A stretch of 64,000 nt of DNA from Mycobacterium colombiense (GTDB lineage Bacteria; Actinomycetota; Actinomycetes; Mycobacteriales; Mycobacteriaceae). A model generated the notes under the pieces. The model worked only from the letters and a program-made list of their open reading frames with translations, searched no databases and was not told the DNA's origin. The stretch is from assembly GCF_001953985.1 (NCBI RefSeq), contig NZ_MBEI01000035.1, positions 1-64,000 on the forward strand, written 5' to 3'. Positions 52,762 through 63,936 of the stretch are shown piece after piece (within the stretch, counting starts at the first letter, position 1; each line of letters starts with the position of its first letter). The position numbers and the translations under genes are program-made.

Positions 52762-53070
52762 TCAGGCGCCCGCGATTCCAAACGTCGCAGCGGCCGCGGT
52801 GTCGCCCGCGAGATAGCTTGCGCCGGCCTCCCCGACGCCGACGCCGGCGCGGCCAAGCTCTTCGACGCCCTGGGCGGCCACGGCGGAGTGCTCCTGGCCC
52901 TGAGCGCTGAATCCGACCGCCGTTTGCAGCGATACGGGATCGACCGCCGGCGGCACCACCGCGGTGATCGCCGGGGCCGCCGCCGCATGCGCGGCCGCCA
53001 GCCGTGCCGTCAGGGCCTCCACTGCCGCACTGGTCGCGGCCAGACCTTCGGGAACCACTCGTAAGGTCAT
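52762..53070 (-). CDS. PE5: PE family protein PE5
   Basis: 102 residues, an all-PE-domain protein. Opening '[20 protein letters not shown]' has the Pro-Glu motif; the C-terminal export signal Y-x-x-x-D/E is in 'SYLAGD'. It forms the helical heterodimer with PPE4, recognised by EspG3. Confidence 0.95.
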   Translation of the reverse strand: MTLRVVPEGLAATSAAVEALTARLAAAHAAAAPAITAVVPPAVDPVSLQTAVGFSAQGQEHSAVAAQGVEELGRAGVGVGEAGASYLAGDTAAAATFGIAGA

Positions 53071-53113
53071 GGTTACTCCTTTCCTGGTCCTTCTCTTCGG
53101 ACTTGGATAAACA

Positions 53114-56100
53114 TCAGTGGGCGAAACCGTCTGTAGCGCCCTCTATCACGGACTCCCCGACCAACGGGTTGACCAACTGCACGTACGTCGGGGCGTCGCT
53201 GTCGCCCAGCAGGATCGCCCGTCCCGCAGGCAGCCGGCCGAACCGCTGACCGCGGATCTTGCCGCTGTCCTGCGGGTTACCCGCCAGCATCAACGTGGTC
53301 GCCTGCAGGTCGTTGAACCGGCGCAGCAGCGGGTTGGTCATCAGAGCGTGCCCCGAGCCGGTGGCGCGTGCGGTGACGATCACCCGTAGCCCCAAATCGG
53401 CTGCCTGCGAGAGCAATCCGATCAGCGCGGTCCACGGCCGCTGCCCGACGTAGGGGCCGCTCATCGCCGGCGAATCCGGTATCTGGTCGACGTCGTCGAT
53501 GATCAGATAGTGGGTGTGGCCCGCGTAGCGCCAGTGGGCCAGCTCGCCGGGTGACAGGCCGGCCGGCGGCCGGCGCGATTCGATGAGGTTGGCCAGCCCC
53601 AGCATCGCCGGGATGATGCGGTCGATGTTGGCGGTGTACTCGTTGTCGGCGAACAGCGGCTCGTCGACGAGGTGCAGCCGCCGGTCCAGCACCGTGAAGG
53701 CCACCTGATCGGGCGTGGAGTGCTCCCGCACCGTGCGAATGAGATGGCGCAGCAGCGTGGTCTTCCCGGACTTGCTGTCGCCGAACACCATCAGCAGCGG
53801 GTTCTCGGCGAAGTTGACCACCACCGGCGCGAGGTCCTCCTCGCGCTGGCCGATGACGACCTGCTCCGGCCCGCGATACAACGACCCGACCGCTTCGGGC
53901 ACCAGGTTGGTCGGCAGCAGCCGCACCGGCGGCGCCGTGACGCCCGGGTAGCGCGCATTGAGGGCCGCGACCTGGTCCAGCTCGGGGGCGGCGAACAGGA
54001 AATGCTCTGCGGCCATGGTCAATCCGCGTCCCGGCTGGTCGTGCGGCACCGCTTCGGCGGGGCGACGCAGGGCGCCGACCACCCGCACGTTGCTGTCCCG
54101 CGCGTCGTGCAGCTTGAGCTCGAGCCGCAATCCGAGGCCGTCGCGCATGGCCAGCGGAACCTCGAGCCAGCTGGGGGTGGTGATGACGACGTGGATGCCG
54201 TAGGCGAGACCGATGTTGACCAGCTCGCTTACCCTGGCCAGCAATGGGTTTCGGGTGTTGAACTGGTCGGTGTTGTCCCGGCCGAACGCATACAGGTTGT
54301 CGATGACCAGGAACACCTCGCCGAACCCGTCGTCGGGGGCCGCACCGCGGGAGTCCCGGAACGCCTCTCGGCGCTGCCGCGACAGCAGCAGCTGCTCGAG
54401 TTCGCCGAAGGTGCGCCGGATGCGTTCGGGCTCCAGCGCCGACGCCACGCTGCCGACGTGCGCCAGGTCTTCGAGCGCCCGCAGCTTGCCGCCGCCGTAG
54501 TCCAGGCAGTAGAAGGTGACCTCGCGCGGCGAGTGCAGGTTGGCCGCGGACAGGATGAACGTCTGCAGCGCGGTCGATTTGCCCGATTTCGGGCCGCCGT
54601 GGATGACCATGTTCCCGGCCGACGAGGCGGCGTCGAACACCAGCGGATCGCGGCGCATCTCGAACGGCTTGTCGATCTCGCCGAGCGGCCACTGCCACTG
54701 CCGGGGCGGCACGCCGGCGCGGGCCAGCATGGCGGTCAACGGGATCGGCTCGTCCAGCGGCGGCAGCCAGAGCTGCGGCGCCCGCGGACCGTAGCCCGCC
54801 AGCTGGTCGCCGATGGTGGCGATCAGCTTGCGCGGCGGTCCGGTGAATTCGTCTTCCTCGGGGGCGGTGATCACCGTGTCCTGGTCCGGTTCGACGCGCC
54901 CGGCCGTGAACAGCTTCGGCTCCGGGATAGACGGCACGACAAAGGATTTGGCCTTCTGTGGCGGATCGTAGATGCCGTCGACGTAGGTGCTGCGGAACTT
55001 GATCGGCGTCGCACCCGGGGCGGGCACCAAGAAGCCCACGCCCTTGTGCTCCTTGCCGGACTCGATGTGGTAGGCGTCCTCCACACCGATGATCTGGCGG
55101 GAAACGCTGGGACTGGCCACCTTCAAACCGATGCGGTAGGAGGTGTTCTTGTCGATGTCCTTGATCTTGCCGACGTCCAGCGTCTGCGACGCGAACAGGA
55201 TGTGGATGCGGAACGAGCGGCCTTTACGCGCAACGTAATCGAACAGCTCCGCGTATTCGGGGTGGTCGGCCAGCATCAGGGTGAACTCGTCGGCGACCAC
55301 GAATAGCGTCGGGATCGGCGGCAGGTCGTGTCCGGCGGCGATGGCGGCCTCGTACTCCACCACCGAGTTGAACGCGCTGCCCTGGACCCGGCGGCCCGCT
55401 TCCCGCAGCAGCGTCTCCCGGCGGGCCACCTCGCCGCGCAGTGTGTCGGCGAAGCGGTCGGCCAGCGACTTCTTCTCGGCCATGTTGGAGATGACGGCGA
55501 CGACTTGCGGGAAGTTGCGGAAGCTGTCGGCCCCGGCCTCACCCTTGAAGTCGGCGTAGATGACGATCAACCGATCGGCCGAATGAGTCGTCAACAGCGA
55601 CAACAGGATCGACATCAGGGTCTGGGACTTACCCGAACCCGTCATACCGATCATCAGCCCGTGCGGGCCCATGCCACCCTCGGCTTCGTCCTTCAGGTCG
55701 AACATCAGCGGTTCACCGGTCGCGGTGACGCCGATCGGGATACGCAGCTCGTCCTCGCGGCGGCGCGGCGCCCACAGCGTGGGCACGTCCAGCTGAGAGG
55801 CATCCGAAATGCCCAGCATCGTGGTGAACGTGGCACCGCGGGTGGCCGCGGAGCGCAGCCCGGTGTGGGTCGGGTTGGAGTCCCAGCGTGCCAACTGGCG
55901 CGCGAGGTGCGCGGCCTCGTCGGCGCCGAATTGGTCGGCGTCGTCGATGTAGGGCTGCCAGCCGCCGGTCTGCCAGCGTTCGATGGCACCGCCGGAGACG
56001 CGCAGGATCGGCTTTTCCGGATCCGAATACTGTTCACGGTTCGGCGCCGTGGCGCTGCGCTGCACGACGGTGACACCGGCCCGGCCCAGCGCCAGCGTCG

Positions 56101-57082
56101 ACGCGTTGAGGTCGTAGTCGGGGTCGTCGATGACGATCAGCAGGTGACGCAGCGCATCGGCGGGCTCGCCGGTGAACGCCGGACGATCGACGAGGGCCGA
56201 ACCCAGGCTGGTGACCAGGTCGTCGGCGTTGGTCGACATGAAGCGGGCCGGCCCGACGCCGTCGAGCTCACCCGGAACGTCGATGTGCGGCAACCACTTC
56301 AGCCAGGACCAGTCCGCGCTCTCCAGATTCGGGGTGACCAGCGCGACGCCGAGCACGGTCGGGTCGTGCCAGGTCACGGCCTGAGCGACCCAGGCGCGCA
56401 GCGCCGCCCGCGCCTCGTCTTCCGCGCCCAGCACGGTGATCCGGGAGACCTTGGTCAGGTCGATTCCGGTCGGCACGTCGCGCACGGTGCGATGGGTGTC
56501 GAGCAGGCTGCGTAATGCGCTGTGCGACACCGGTTCCAGGTCGATTTCGTCCGCGGTGTCGTTGACCCGCAGGGCGGTGGCCAGTGGCACGTGGTGACGG
56601 CCGGCCCGCAGCACCAGGAAGTCGGGGTCGTGCGGGTCACGCTCCCACTGGCGGCGCGATCCGGGCACGGTCGCCAGCGCGGACGGCTCCGGGTGGGACC
56701 ACTGCGCCGCGGCGCGCTGCGCGGTGGCCTGGGTGCGGATGTTGTCCCGAACCACCGACAGGTAGCGCAGGTAGTCGGCGCGCTCGGCGTCGACCTCCTC
56801 GGTGCGCATCTTGTTGTCGCCACCGCGATACATCGCGGTGGCGGCGAGCAACAGCACGAACGGGAAGAACAGCGTCTGCGGGGAGATCATCCGCATCCCG
56901 GTGGCGAACAGGGCGACGATCATGCCGACGATCAGGATCACCAGCACGTAGGGCATCGCACGGCGCAGGAACGACGGCGGAATCACCCGGGGCAGCTCGG
57001 GTGGCGCCTCGATGGCGATAGTGCCCTTGCGGGTGACCGGCGGCGCCAGACGGCGGCGCGCTTCGAAGATCAGTCGGCTCAT
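53114..57082 (-). CDS. eccC3: ESX-3 FtsK/SpoIIIE-type ATPase EccC3
   Basis: 1322 residues. Two N-terminal membrane helices ('[19 protein letters not shown]' and the next), a stalk, and three ATPase domains with Walker A motifs 'GMTGSGKSQ' (first), 'GGPKSGKST' (second) and 'GDSKSGKTT' (third). EccC is the motor and substrate receptor of the type VII system; all three P-loops look intact here. Start overlaps the eccB3 stop by four bases. Orthologue of Rv0284. Confidence 0.96.
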   Translation of the reverse strand: MSRLIFEARRRLAPPVTRKGTIAIEAPPELPRVIPPSFLRRAMPYVLVILIVGMIVALFATGMRMISPQTLFFPFVLLLAATAMYRGGDNKMRTEEVDAERADYLRYLSVVRDNIRTQATAQRAAAQWSHPEPSALATVPGSRRQWERDPHDPDFLVLRAGRHHVPLATALRVNDTADEIDLEPVSHSALRSLLDTHRTVRDVPTGIDLTKVSRITVLGAEDEARAALRAWVAQAVTWHDPTVLGVALVTPNLESADWSWLKWLPHIDVPGELDGVGPARFMSTNADDLVTSLGSALVDRPAFTGEPADALRHLLIVIDDPDYDLNASTLALGRAGVTVVQRSATAPNREQYSDPEKPILRVSGGAIERWQTGGWQPYIDDADQFGADEAAHLARQLARWDSNPTHTGLRSAATRGATFTTMLGISDASQLDVPTLWAPRRREDELRIPIGVTATGEPLMFDLKDEAEGGMGPHGLMIGMTGSGKSQTLMSILLSLLTTHSADRLIVIYADFKGEAGADSFRNFPQVVAVISNMAEKKSLADRFADTLRGEVARRETLLREAGRRVQGSAFNSVVEYEAAIAAGHDLPPIPTLFVVADEFTLMLADHPEYAELFDYVARKGRSFRIHILFASQTLDVGKIKDIDKNTSYRIGLKVASPSVSRQIIGVEDAYHIESGKEHKGVGFLVPAPGATPIKFRSTYVDGIYDPPQKAKSFVVPSIPEPKLFTAGRVEPDQDTVITAPEEDEFTGPPRKLIATIGDQLAGYGPRAPQLWLPPLDEPIPLTAMLARAGVPPRQWQWPLGEIDKPFEMRRDPLVFDAASSAGNMVIHGGPKSGKSTALQTFILSAANLHSPREVTFYCLDYGGGKLRALEDLAHVGSVASALEPERIRRTFGELEQLLLSRQRREAFRDSRGAAPDDGFGEVFLVIDNLYAFGRDNTDQFNTRNPLLARVSELVNIGLAYGIHVVITTPSWLEVPLAMRDGLGLRLELKLHDARDSNVRVVGALRRPAEAVPHDQPGRGLTMAAEHFLFAAPELDQVAALNARYPGVTAPPVRLLPTNLVPEAVGSLYRGPEQVVIGQREEDLAPVVVNFAENPLLMVFGDSKSGKTTLLRHLIRTVREHSTPDQVAFTVLDRRLHLVDEPLFADNEYTANIDRIIPAMLGLANLIESRRPPAGLSPGELAHWRYAGHTHYLIIDDVDQIPDSPAMSGPYVGQRPWTALIGLLSQAADLGLRVIVTARATGSGHALMTNPLLRRFNDLQATTLMLAGNPQDSGKIRGQRFGRLPAGRAILLGDSDAPTYVQLVNPLVGESVIEGATDGFAH

Positions 57083-58692
57083 CGGGGGGCTCCCTCGGCA
57101 GATGCCACACGGCCGGGCTTCTGATCGGGCGTCAACCCGTCATGAGCCAGCAGCGCGTCGGCGCGCGATAACGTCGGACCATTCGCGAACAGCGACAGCA
57201 CCGACCACGGAACGGGGACCGGCGATCCGTTAAGACCAAGGGCCTCAACCGTTTTGCCGTGTCCGGCGGCGGAGTGCTCCGACTCGTTGTCGATGCCGTA
57301 GCGGACACCGGTGTCAGAGACCCAGAACAACGACCCGGTGCCCGGCGAGTCCGGGCCGCCGCCGACGGTCTGGGTGAAGTAGCCGGTGCCCGGCGCCAGG
57401 GCGACGCGGGTAGCCGTCGTCGCGGCGCCGCCGCCCACCAGGTCGACGGTGCGGATCGATTCGGCGATGGGCAGCGCAGAGCCTGACATCAGGTGCAGCG
57501 AACTGGTCGCGGCCCCGGCAGGCTTGCTCCAATAGGCGCACGTGACAGGCGATTTGGCCGCGTCGACGACGTTGACCTGCTGATCCGGGTACCGCGCGGT
57601 GTCCAGCATCCGCGATACGGGCAACTTGGCCACCGCGTCGGCGCCCAGCCGTGGGGGCTGGTCCAGCCCATAGGAATTGGTGTTGCGCAGGATCGCGGCG
57701 AGCACCGGTGAGATCTGCTGCAGGCCGTCGGGCATCACTGCGTAGTAGCGCGGCGCACCCGAGGAACTCTGCTCCAGGGCGTAGGAGACCACCACCGCGC
57801 CGATCGGGCCGGGCACGCTGTACGGCGCCGGGGCGCCGGCGTTCGGGATGCCGGGCGCCGCCAGCGGCGGTGCCTCCGGGATCGCATTGAACAGGCCCAG
57901 CGCGATGGGCCGGGGCGCGGGCATCTCGGAGTTGTTCTGCCCCAGGCCAAGTGCGTTCGTGATCGCGTGGTCGGTCAGGTTGATCTGCGAACGCTTGCCG
58001 TCCCACAACAGCCAGGTGCTGCCGTCCCGGTCGACGAGGATCGCCTGCTGCGACGCGAGCGACGCCGCGCGCGCACCGCTGCTGTCCGGCTGGCCCGCGA
58101 TCACCGTGACGCCGGTGCTGTGGGCTGCGTGCCCACCCTGGGCCGGCTCGCTGACGGCGTCGCACACCGTCCAGTTCGCGTCGCGCGAGGGGTTTTGCAC
58201 CATGCGCTCCGGCGCACCCGGGATGCCGATCAGGTTGCCGCGCGGAAAGCGGTCCAGCTCACTGCTTTTCACCATGGTGGGGTCGACGGCGTGGCCGGTG
58301 ATCAGCCGGGCGGAGGTCAGGTTGAGCACCGGGTGCAGGTCGTCACCGACACGGACGTACAGCGCGGCCGTCGAGCGGTCGGCCAGCACGGCGTTGGTAC
58401 CCACCGTGCCGCTGGGCCGGATCAGCGAGAACACGAAGCAACCCGCCAAGCCGGTGACCAGCAAGACCGCGCCCATGGCCACCGCACGCGACTGCGTGCG
58501 CAGCGGGTCGACCAGCATCCTGGTGTCGTGCAAGGCGATACCGGAGGCGATCCGGCGCATCACGAACCGCCAGCCGGTGACCTGGTGGCGGGTGACGAAA
58601 CCGCGGCGGTACTCCACCTGATCGGGGTTGTCGTTGACCGGCGTGCGAGAGGTGAACGAACGGCGTTCGTCGGGTTCGTGGTTGGAGGTCAT
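57079..58692 (-). CDS. eccB3: ESX-3 membrane component EccB3
   Basis: 537 residues: a short cytoplasmic N-terminus with the '[12 protein letters not shown]' motif, one membrane helix ('[20 protein letters not shown]'), and a large periplasmic domain with repeat-like segments and conserved cysteines ('WTVCDAV', 'VTCAYW'). EccB stabilises the complex in the periplasm. It overlaps eccA3 and eccC3 by four bases each. Orthologue of Rv0283. Confidence 0.96.
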   Translation of the reverse strand: MTSNHEPDERRSFTSRTPVNDNPDQVEYRRGFVTRHQVTGWRFVMRRIASGIALHDTRMLVDPLRTQSRAVAMGAVLLVTGLAGCFVFSLIRPSGTVGTNAVLADRSTAALYVRVGDDLHPVLNLTSARLITGHAVDPTMVKSSELDRFPRGNLIGIPGAPERMVQNPSRDANWTVCDAVSEPAQGGHAAHSTGVTVIAGQPDSSGARAASLASQQAILVDRDGSTWLLWDGKRSQINLTDHAITNALGLGQNNSEMPAPRPIALGLFNAIPEAPPLAAPGIPNAGAPAPYSVPGPIGAVVVSYALEQSSSGAPRYYAVMPDGLQQISPVLAAILRNTNSYGLDQPPRLGADAVAKLPVSRMLDTARYPDQQVNVVDAAKSPVTCAYWSKPAGAATSSLHLMSGSALPIAESIRTVDLVGGGAATTATRVALAPGTGYFTQTVGGGPDSPGTGSLFWVSDTGVRYGIDNESEHSAAGHGKTVEALGLNGSPVPVPWSVLSLFANGPTLSRADALLAHDGLTPDQKPGRVASAEGAPR

Positions 58693-60542
58693 GCCGGCAC
58701 CGACAGGCCAAGGCCGCGCAGCAGCGGCTCTACCGACCGTGCGACGTCATCGTCGGTGATCGTCATCAGCTCCTCGTCACTGAATTCGCCGGTACCGGCG
58801 TGTTCCGAATGGTCGAGCCGGAACTCTCGTTCTTCTTCGGAGCGTTCGACGATGTTTCGGACGAATCGACCGTTACCGGCGATGTCCAAGTTGCGTCGCG
58901 AGATTCCGTTGGCGTCCGGGGTCGACTCGGTTGCCAGCTTGGTGAACAACGCCTCCATGTGTTCGAGCGCGGCCGCCTCGAAGATGCTGTCGCGCTGCTC
59001 GGCCATCGTGTTCGCGATCTCGACCAGCTCCGACGGTGCGTAGGACGGGAAGTCGATGTTGCGGGTGAACCGAGAACGCAAGCCCTCGTTGGTGTCCAGG
59101 AACTTGTCCAGGTCGGCGCGGTATCCGGCGATGATGACGACCAGGCGGTCGCGGTCGTTCTCCATCCGCGCCAGCAGGGTGTCGATGGCCACCAGCCCGA
59201 AGTCGTTCTTGGCGCCCGTGGCAACCAGCGCGTAGGCCTCATCGAGGAACAGCACGCCGTCGAGCGCGCTGTCGATGATCGCGTTGGTCTTGGCCTCGGT
59301 CTCGCCGATGTGCTGGCCGATCAGGTCGGCGCGGTGGACCTCTCGAATGTTTTCCCGCTTCAAAAGCCCGAGGCCGCAATAGATCTTGGCGACCACACGG
59401 GCGATGGTGGTCTTACCTGTTCCGGGCGGTCCGGCGAAGACCAGGTGGTGGGCGCGCTGCGCGACGGCCAGGCCGCGCTGCTTGCGGACCAGTTCCATGG
59501 CGACCGAACTCTTCAGCCGCGACACCTGGTTCTTGACCTCGTCGAGTCCGATGAATTCAGCGAGCTGGCGCTCGGCCTCGTGCAACAGCACGGCCTTGCG
59601 TTCGTGCGCGGCGGGGTCGACGAAATCCTCGGCGCTGGGCTCGGTTTCGGGGTCCCAGGGATCGGTGCGCGCTTCGATGCGTCCCGCCGTGGTGGTCACG
59701 ATGCCGAAACTGGTGTCGGTCAGGGCCTGTTCGACTTGTTCGTTTTCCGGGTGCGCGGCGTACAGATCCTGCAGCACCTCGCTCGCGGAGTCCTCGTCCA
59801 CATGCGCGCGCAGCACCAGCGCCTTGGCCAGTGCGCCGTCGACGGCGGCCACCGCGACGGGACCCTCGGGCTCCTCCAGATACGACAGCGACGGGGCGAA
59901 CATGCCCAGCCGGGCCAGCGCGGTGCCCAGCGCGATCTTGGCGGCGTGCGAGAAGGCCTCGTCGAGATCCGCGTCGTTGACGATCGGGGTCAGCAGCTTG
60001 ACGACGTCCGACCAGCGCTCGGCGCGGTAGTTGATGACGACGGACACCCACCGGGCCTCGCGCCAGTTCGGACGGCCGGCGGTCAGGCCGGCGACGATTT
60101 CGTCGGCGTCAGCAAATCGGCCCGCCGTTGCCAGCGCGGCCGCGTAGGCGAGGTGGAATTCGTCGGGCGTCGCGGCGCGAAACTGGAGATACAGCCCGGT
60201 GTCGTAGCGGAAGCCGAGCGAGCCCGGTGCCAGGTCGACCTGGCGCTGCAGCGTGCCCGCGGTCGCGACGTTGCGTGATACCGCCTCGAGCACACGCAGG
60301 GACACATCGCCGGCGGCCGCCAGGCCCGTCCAGGCGTCGCACTGGTCGTGGGCGATGCGGGTCAGCGCGGTGAAGCCGGAGCGCGCGGCGGCCAGATCGG
60401 CGGGGCGCTGGCGTTGGTAGACGACGATGCCCAGCGCGCGGCAGCACGTCGCGAACCGGCTGACGACGTCCTCGTCAACCCGCGCGTCGACCCGCGAATT
60501 AACGGGCTGAGCTGTGAGCATGCCGGTGTCACCGAGTTCCAC
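58689..60542 (-). CDS. eccA3: ESX-3 AAA+ ATPase EccA3
   Basis: 617 residues from GTG 60542 (ATG 60521 is an alternative). An N-terminal TPR-like helical domain (about 1-280) precedes an AAA+ domain with Walker A 'GPPGTGKTT', Walker B 'GVLFLDEAY' and an arginine finger region 'LRSRFTRNIDF'. It is a cytosolic ATPase thought to act on EspG-PE-PPE complexes. First gene of the ESX-3 operon; the leader carries two IdeR-like boxes and, further out, a Zur-like palindrome. Confidence 0.95.
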   Translation of the reverse strand: MELGDTGMLTAQPVNSRVDARVDEDVVSRFATCCRALGIVVYQRQRPADLAAARSGFTALTRIAHDQCDAWTGLAAAGDVSLRVLEAVSRNVATAGTLQRQVDLAPGSLGFRYDTGLYLQFRAATPDEFHLAYAAALATAGRFADADEIVAGLTAGRPNWREARWVSVVINYRAERWSDVVKLLTPIVNDADLDEAFSHAAKIALGTALARLGMFAPSLSYLEEPEGPVAVAAVDGALAKALVLRAHVDEDSASEVLQDLYAAHPENEQVEQALTDTSFGIVTTTAGRIEARTDPWDPETEPSAEDFVDPAAHERKAVLLHEAERQLAEFIGLDEVKNQVSRLKSSVAMELVRKQRGLAVAQRAHHLVFAGPPGTGKTTIARVVAKIYCGLGLLKRENIREVHRADLIGQHIGETEAKTNAIIDSALDGVLFLDEAYALVATGAKNDFGLVAIDTLLARMENDRDRLVVIIAGYRADLDKFLDTNEGLRSRFTRNIDFPSYAPSELVEIANTMAEQRDSIFEAAALEHMEALFTKLATESTPDANGISRRNLDIAGNGRFVRNIVERSEEEREFRLDHSEHAGTGEFSDEELMTITDDDVARSVEPLLRGLGLSVPA

Positions 60543-60562
60543 GGCCGCGACTTTTCATGTAT

Positions 60563-60581
60563 GTAGTCTCCCCTAACCTAA
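60563..60581 (-). promoter_or_regulatory. IdeR-like iron box 1 upstream of eccA3
   Basis: Reads TTAGGTTAGG on the minus strand, the perfect first half of the IdeR consensus, with a weaker second half; I count 14 of 19 matching positions. It is about 20 bases before the eccA3 start. Iron repression of ESX-3 by IdeR is established in M. tuberculosis. Confidence 0.68.
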
Positions 60582-60591
60582 CTGCCTGAAG

Positions 60592-60610
60592 TTAGCATTG
60601 CATAAGCTAA
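60592..60610. promoter_or_regulatory. IdeR-like iron box 2 upstream of eccA3
   Basis: Perfect inverted repeat AGTTAGC-N9-GCTAACT (60590-60612), with TTAG...CTAA ends at IdeR spacing and about 13 of 19 consensus matches. Ten bases from box 1, suggesting paired dimers. Confidence 0.55.
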
Positions 60611-60753
60611 CTGTCGAGGCGTTTGGGCCTGTCCGACTCACCACTGCACTGTCCTTCTTTTACCGCTGTTGAGGATGTTTCCGGTTGGCATTCTCCGCAT
60701 TTCCGGCATACTCACAGCCGCACGTCGGGCGGTCTCACAGCAAGGCCCCACCT

Positions 60754-60774
60754 TAATGAAAATCATTTTCATTA
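60754..60774. promoter_or_regulatory. Zur-like box in the ESX-3 upstream region
   Basis: A 21-base near-perfect palindrome: arms TAATGAAAAT and ATTTTCATTA around a single C. This is the form of mycobacterial Zur boxes, and it resembles the sites at 63440 and 63493. It is about 210 bp upstream of eccA3. The 457-bp region (60543-60999) also holds the IdeR boxes and a terminator; no convincing gene is seen. Confidence 0.78.
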
Positions 60775-60956
60775 TCAACTCGCTCGCGCGGCCCGGAAAC
60801 ATCCGCCGCGGCCGTAGCCGCGGAACGATCACGCAGCCAGTAGTCGCTCGGCGGTCCGGAAAAGTTCCACCGCTAGTCGCTGTCCCAGCTGCTCGGCAAC
60901 AGTCGGGCGGCGGCCCAGACAAGTTCCGGCGGGCGACCGATTCAGGGAGAACGCAT

Positions 60957-60995
60957 CGAAAACCGGCCGCGATCGCCGATCGCGGCCGGTTTTCG
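60957..60995 (-). terminator. hairpin terminator after the methyltransferase gene
   Basis: An 18-bp perfect stem (60957-60974 with 60978-60995) and a three-base loop immediately after the stop at 61000. It ends in TTTTCG on the transcribed strand and insulates ESX-3 from the upstream gene. Confidence 0.8.
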
Positions 60996-60999
60996 CGGA

Positions 61000-61905
61000 T
61001 CAGGCGCGGACGGCGCTCACCAACGTGTTGCGCGCGATCATCGGGCCGGCCTCGGTATCCGGTCCGGGCACCGGACGGCCGACCTGCCGAAGGTAGTCGG
61101 TCAACGGAGTGCCGACCGCATTCCAGCCGTGCTTGGCGAACCACTCGGTGGCCGGCGCATGCCGCTCGTTGTAGACCAGCTGGAAGAACACCCGCCCGTC
61201 GCCCTGCTCGGTGGCCGCGCGTTCTTCCGCGACCGCGGCCTCGAAGTCCTCGGGCTCCATCGGAGCGCCGTCCTCGACGGCGACGTGGCTGCCGTGGCCG
61301 GCCAGGCCGTCGATGCCGGTGAACAGCTGCTCCTGGGCCGTCGCCGGGAGGTAGATCAGCAGGCCCTCGGCGATCCACGCCGACGGCTTGGCGGGGTCAA
61401 AGCCACTGTCACGCAGGGCTTGCGGCCAGTCTTCGCGCAGATCGATGGCGATCTCGCGGCGCTCGGCGCGCGGTTGGGCGCCGACGCCGGTGAGCACCTC
61501 GCGCTTGAAGTCGAGCACCTGCGGCTGGTCGAGCTCGAAGATCGTCGTCGCGGCCGGCCAGTCCAGGCGGTAGGCGCGCGAGTCCAGGCCCGCCGCCAGG
61601 ACGACCACCTGCCGCACGCCCGCATCCGCCGCGCGCCGGAAGTACTCGTCGAAGTACCTGGTGCGGGCGCCCTGGAAGTTGACGAAGTTCTCGCCGAAAT
61701 CGGCCGTCTTGAGCTGGTGATCGGGATCCTTGCCGTCGAGAACGTCGGCCCACGAACCGCCGACGGCGCGGCAGAAGACCTCCGCGTACGGATCCACGGC
61801 GAGCGGGTCGGGCTTTTGCGCCTCCAACGCCCGCGCCGTGGCCACGAACAACGCGGTCGAACCCACACTCGTGGTGATGTCCCAGGTATCGCCTTCGCTA
61901 CGCAC
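61000..61905 (-). CDS. class I SAM-dependent methyltransferase (Rv0281-like)
   Basis: 301 residues from GTG 61905 ('[19 protein letters not shown]'), the usual opening of this mycobacterial family (TIGR00027-type, S-adenosylmethionine O-methyltransferase-like); the frame extends to 61956. SAM motif '[18 protein letters not shown]' near 80 and '[12 protein letters not shown]' near 105 are clear. These enzymes are numerous in mycobacteria and may methylate lipids. Substrate unknown. Confidence 0.9.
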   Translation of the reverse strand: MRSEGDTWDITTSVGSTALFVATARALEAQKPDPLAVDPYAEVFCRAVGGSWADVLDGKDPDHQLKTADFGENFVNFQGARTRYFDEYFRRAADAGVRQVVVLAAGLDSRAYRLDWPAATTIFELDQPQVLDFKREVLTGVGAQPRAERREIAIDLREDWPQALRDSGFDPAKPSAWIAEGLLIYLPATAQEQLFTGIDGLAGHGSHVAVEDGAPMEPEDFEAAVAEERAATEQGDGRVFFQLVYNERHAPATEWFAKHGWNAVGTPLTDYLRQVGRPVPGPDTEAGPMIARNTLVSAVRA

Positions 61906-61977
61906 GCAGACCACAGTACGCCGCGCCACCGACACGCCTTTTCCGGTGGCGCGCAAGGCTAATGGCGCACGTCGCGG

Positions 61978-62232
61978 TTACCTGCGGCCGTAGCGGCGAT
62001 GAAACTTCTCCACCTGCCCGGCGCTGTCGACGATGCGACGGCCGCCGGTCCAGAACGGATGCGACTCCGAGGTGACCTCGACGACGACCAGTGGATAGGT
62101 GCGCGCGCCGTGCGGTGTTTGCCACTCGACGGTGCGCGAACTCGTGAGGGTCGATCGGGTCAGGAACATCGCACCGGTGGTGGCGTCCTGGAAGACGACG
62201 GGGTGGTAGTCGGGATGGGCGCCCGGCTTCAT
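61978..62232 (-). CDS. rpmE2: 50S ribosomal protein L31 type B (zinc-free form)
   Basis: 84 residues from ATG 62232. It lacks the Cys ligands of the zinc-binding L31 and opens '[16 protein letters not shown]', the type B pattern. Under zinc starvation it replaces the zinc form, releasing zinc. Overlaps the COG0523 gene stop by four bases (ATGA), so both are controlled from the Zur-like site at 63440. Confidence 0.93.
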   Translation of the reverse strand: MKPGAHPDYHPVVFQDATTGAMFLTRSTLTSSRTVEWQTPHGARTYPLVVVEVTSESHPFWTGGRRIVDSAGQVEKFHRRYGRR

Positions 62233-63428
62233 GAGAAATCTCCGTCCTGCCGGGTATGGCGGGCCGCGTTGTCGGCGGCCTCCGCCCGGTCCGCGCACGG
62301 CTCCTCGTGCCAGTCGCCAAACGGGTCGTCGTAGTCGATCCAGTCGCGCGGGCGCCGCATCTCCTCGTCGGTGAGCAGCGCGCCCTGCAGGGCGTCGAGA
62401 ATGTCGGCGGGTTTCGCGCCGCACACCAGGATGGTCATCGCCGTGTGCCGATCGCCGTGCCGGTCGTCCCAGGCCAGTTCGGCGAAAGTCCTTCGCTCCG
62501 TGTCGATGCCGTCCAGCTCCAGGTCGTCGAGGGCGGCCAGCCACTTGCCCGCCGAGCTGACCCGCAGCCCGGCGCCGGCCGATTCCAACCACATCGCCCG
62601 GTCCGGTTGGCTGGCCAGCCAGAGCCGTCCCCGGGTCCGGATCACGCCGTCGAGCAGCAGATCCAGGCACGTGTGCAGACGCTGTGGGTGGAAGGGGCGC
62701 CGGGAACTGAACTCCACCAAGCTGATTGGTCCGCGAGACTCCAGCGGGGGCTGACCGGCCAGCAACGGCCCGTGCGGGTCGTCACTGCGGCCGCGGCGCG
62801 CGTCGCGATACAGATCGTTCAGCGCGTCCTCGATGCCGTCGGCGCCCACCCGAACGCGAGCGCGCGGAGACAGCCGGCGCAGCACGGCAGCGACGAACGG
62901 ATTGGGCTGATTGAACACCACCACATCGGCGAATTCGGCCTGGCCGATCACCACCTGGGCCTCGGTGCGCCCGTCGTCCAGTTCGTCCTCACCCAGCGCC
63001 TGGTTCAGCCACGCCGATGAATCGACACAGGTCACCACGGCGGCGATCGACACGTCCAGGGCCGCCGGACCGTCGATGTAGCCCGGTGCAACCCGCACCC
63101 GAACGTGGTTGATCGCCAAGCAGATTGGCTCGGGCTCCAGCCAGGGGCCCAGGTGCACGACGATCCGGTCGACGTCGTCGCGCCGGTGCAGTTGACGCAA
63201 CAACACCAGCAGGTCGTTGCGGATGGTGCACGAGATGCAGCCGTGCGCGAGTTCCAGGCCGGTCTCGTTGGATGTCAAGACGCCGCCGGACAGCGCGGTG
63301 GTGGTGCGGCGCACCACCTGACCGTCGAACCGGTGCTCTACCACCAGCGTTCCCGGGGCGCGCAACAACGCACCCACGACCGGGTCGGTATCCCTCTGGC
63401 CGGCGACCAGGATGACGGGCGTCCGCAT
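62229..63428 (-). CDS. CobW/COG0523-family protein, degenerate P-loop (Rv0106-like)
   Basis: 399 residues from ATG 63428 with AGGAGGA upstream. Family markers are '[17 protein letters not shown]', a variant of the metal-binding G-C-x-C-C motif, and the C-terminal CobW domain ('[19 protein letters not shown]', '[11 protein letters not shown]'). The Walker A expected near residue 10 (GxxGxGKT) is absent: it reads '[15 protein letters not shown]', as I recall for Rv0106. COG0523 proteins are zinc chaperones or insertases; a GTPase-independent or altered role is inference. Controlled by a Zur-like box at 63440. Confidence 0.86.
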   Translation of the reverse strand: MRTPVILVAGQRDTDPVVGALLRAPGTLVVEHRFDGQVVRRTTTALSGGVLTSNETGLELAHGCISCTIRNDLLVLLRQLHRRDDVDRIVVHLGPWLEPEPICLAINHVRVRVAPGYIDGPAALDVSIAAVVTCVDSSAWLNQALGEDELDDGRTEAQVVIGQAEFADVVVFNQPNPFVAAVLRRLSPRARVRVGADGIEDALNDLYRDARRGRSDDPHGPLLAGQPPLESRGPISLVEFSSRRPFHPQRLHTCLDLLLDGVIRTRGRLWLASQPDRAMWLESAGAGLRVSSAGKWLAALDDLELDGIDTERRTFAELAWDDRHGDRHTAMTILVCGAKPADILDALQGALLTDEEMRRPRDWIDYDDPFGDWHEEPCADRAEAADNAARHTRQDGDFS

Positions 63429-63439
63429 CGTCCTCCTTA

Positions 63440-63460
63440 TTGGTAATCATTTTCATCTAG
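63440..63460 (-). promoter_or_regulatory. Zur-like box upstream of the COG0523 gene
   Basis: TTGGTAATCATTTTCATCTA: one good half (ATTTTCAT) and one weaker half, about 12 bases from the start codon. It is paired with the stronger box at 63493. Confidence 0.62.
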
Positions 63461-63492
63461 CTCACTCATACGGTACCGTTCGTGGCGGGCCT

Positions 63493-63513
63493 TGTCGAAA
63501 ATCATTTTCAATA
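63493..63513 (+). promoter_or_regulatory. Zur-like box upstream of rpmB2
   Basis: Palindrome TTG-TC-GAAAAT-C-ATTTTC-AATAA, arms GAAAAT/ATTTTC around C, with a GGAGG ribosome site and GTG start about 20 bases downstream. Mycobacterial cysteine-poor ribosomal protein operons are known Zur targets. Confidence 0.75.
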
Positions 63514-63533
63514 AGCTGCAACGGAGGTGCACG

Positions 63534-63770
63534 GTGTCCGCCCACTGTCAGGTGACCGGACGGCGACCGGGGTTCGGTAATGCGGTATCGCATTCCCACC
63601 GCCGAACGTCTCGGCGCTTCAATCCCAACATCCAGCTCAAGACGTACTACCTGCCCTCGGAGGGCCGCCGGATCCGGCTGCGGGTCAGCACCAAGGGCAT
63701 CAAGGTGATCGACCGCGACGGCATCGAGGCGGTGGTGGCACGGCTGCGCCGCGAGGGGCAGCGAATCTGA
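63534..63770 (+). CDS. rpmB2: 50S ribosomal protein L28, zinc-free paralogue
   Basis: 78 residues from GTG 63534 (GGAGG seven bases before). Opening '[16 protein letters not shown]' has one Cys instead of the CxxC pairs of zinc L28. It overlaps rpmG2 by one base (TGATG). First gene of the alternative ribosomal protein operon like Rv2058c-Rv2055c. Confidence 0.94.
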   Translation: MSAHCQVTGRRPGFGNAVSHSHRRTSRRFNPNIQLKTYYLPSEGRRIRLRVSTKGIKVIDRDGIEAVVARLRREGQRI

Positions 63771-63934
63771 TGGCACGCAACGAGATTCGCCTCGTGGTCA
63801 AGCTGCGCTCCACCGCGGGAACCGGATACACCTACATCACCCGCAAGAACCGGCGCAACGATCCCGACCGCCTGGTGCTGCGCAAGTACGATCCCGTCAT
63901 CCGCCGCCACGTCGAGTTCCGCGAGGACCGCTGA
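63770..63934 (+). CDS. rpmG2: 50S ribosomal protein L33, zinc-free paralogue
   Basis: 54 residues from ATG 63770. '[20 protein letters not shown]' with no cysteines at all, so it cannot hold the zinc ribbon of the C+ form. It sits between rpmB2 and rpsN2, with translational coupling on the left side. Confidence 0.93.
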   Translation: MARNEIRLVVKLRSTAGTGYTYITRKNRRNDPDRLVLRKYDPVIRRHVEFREDR

Positions 63935-63936
63935 AC

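Noticed and set aside
60638..60740. Short minus-strand leader peptide between the Zur-like box and eccA3
   Set aside because: A 20-25 residue frame exists but has no good ribosome site or known counterpart; not enough support.
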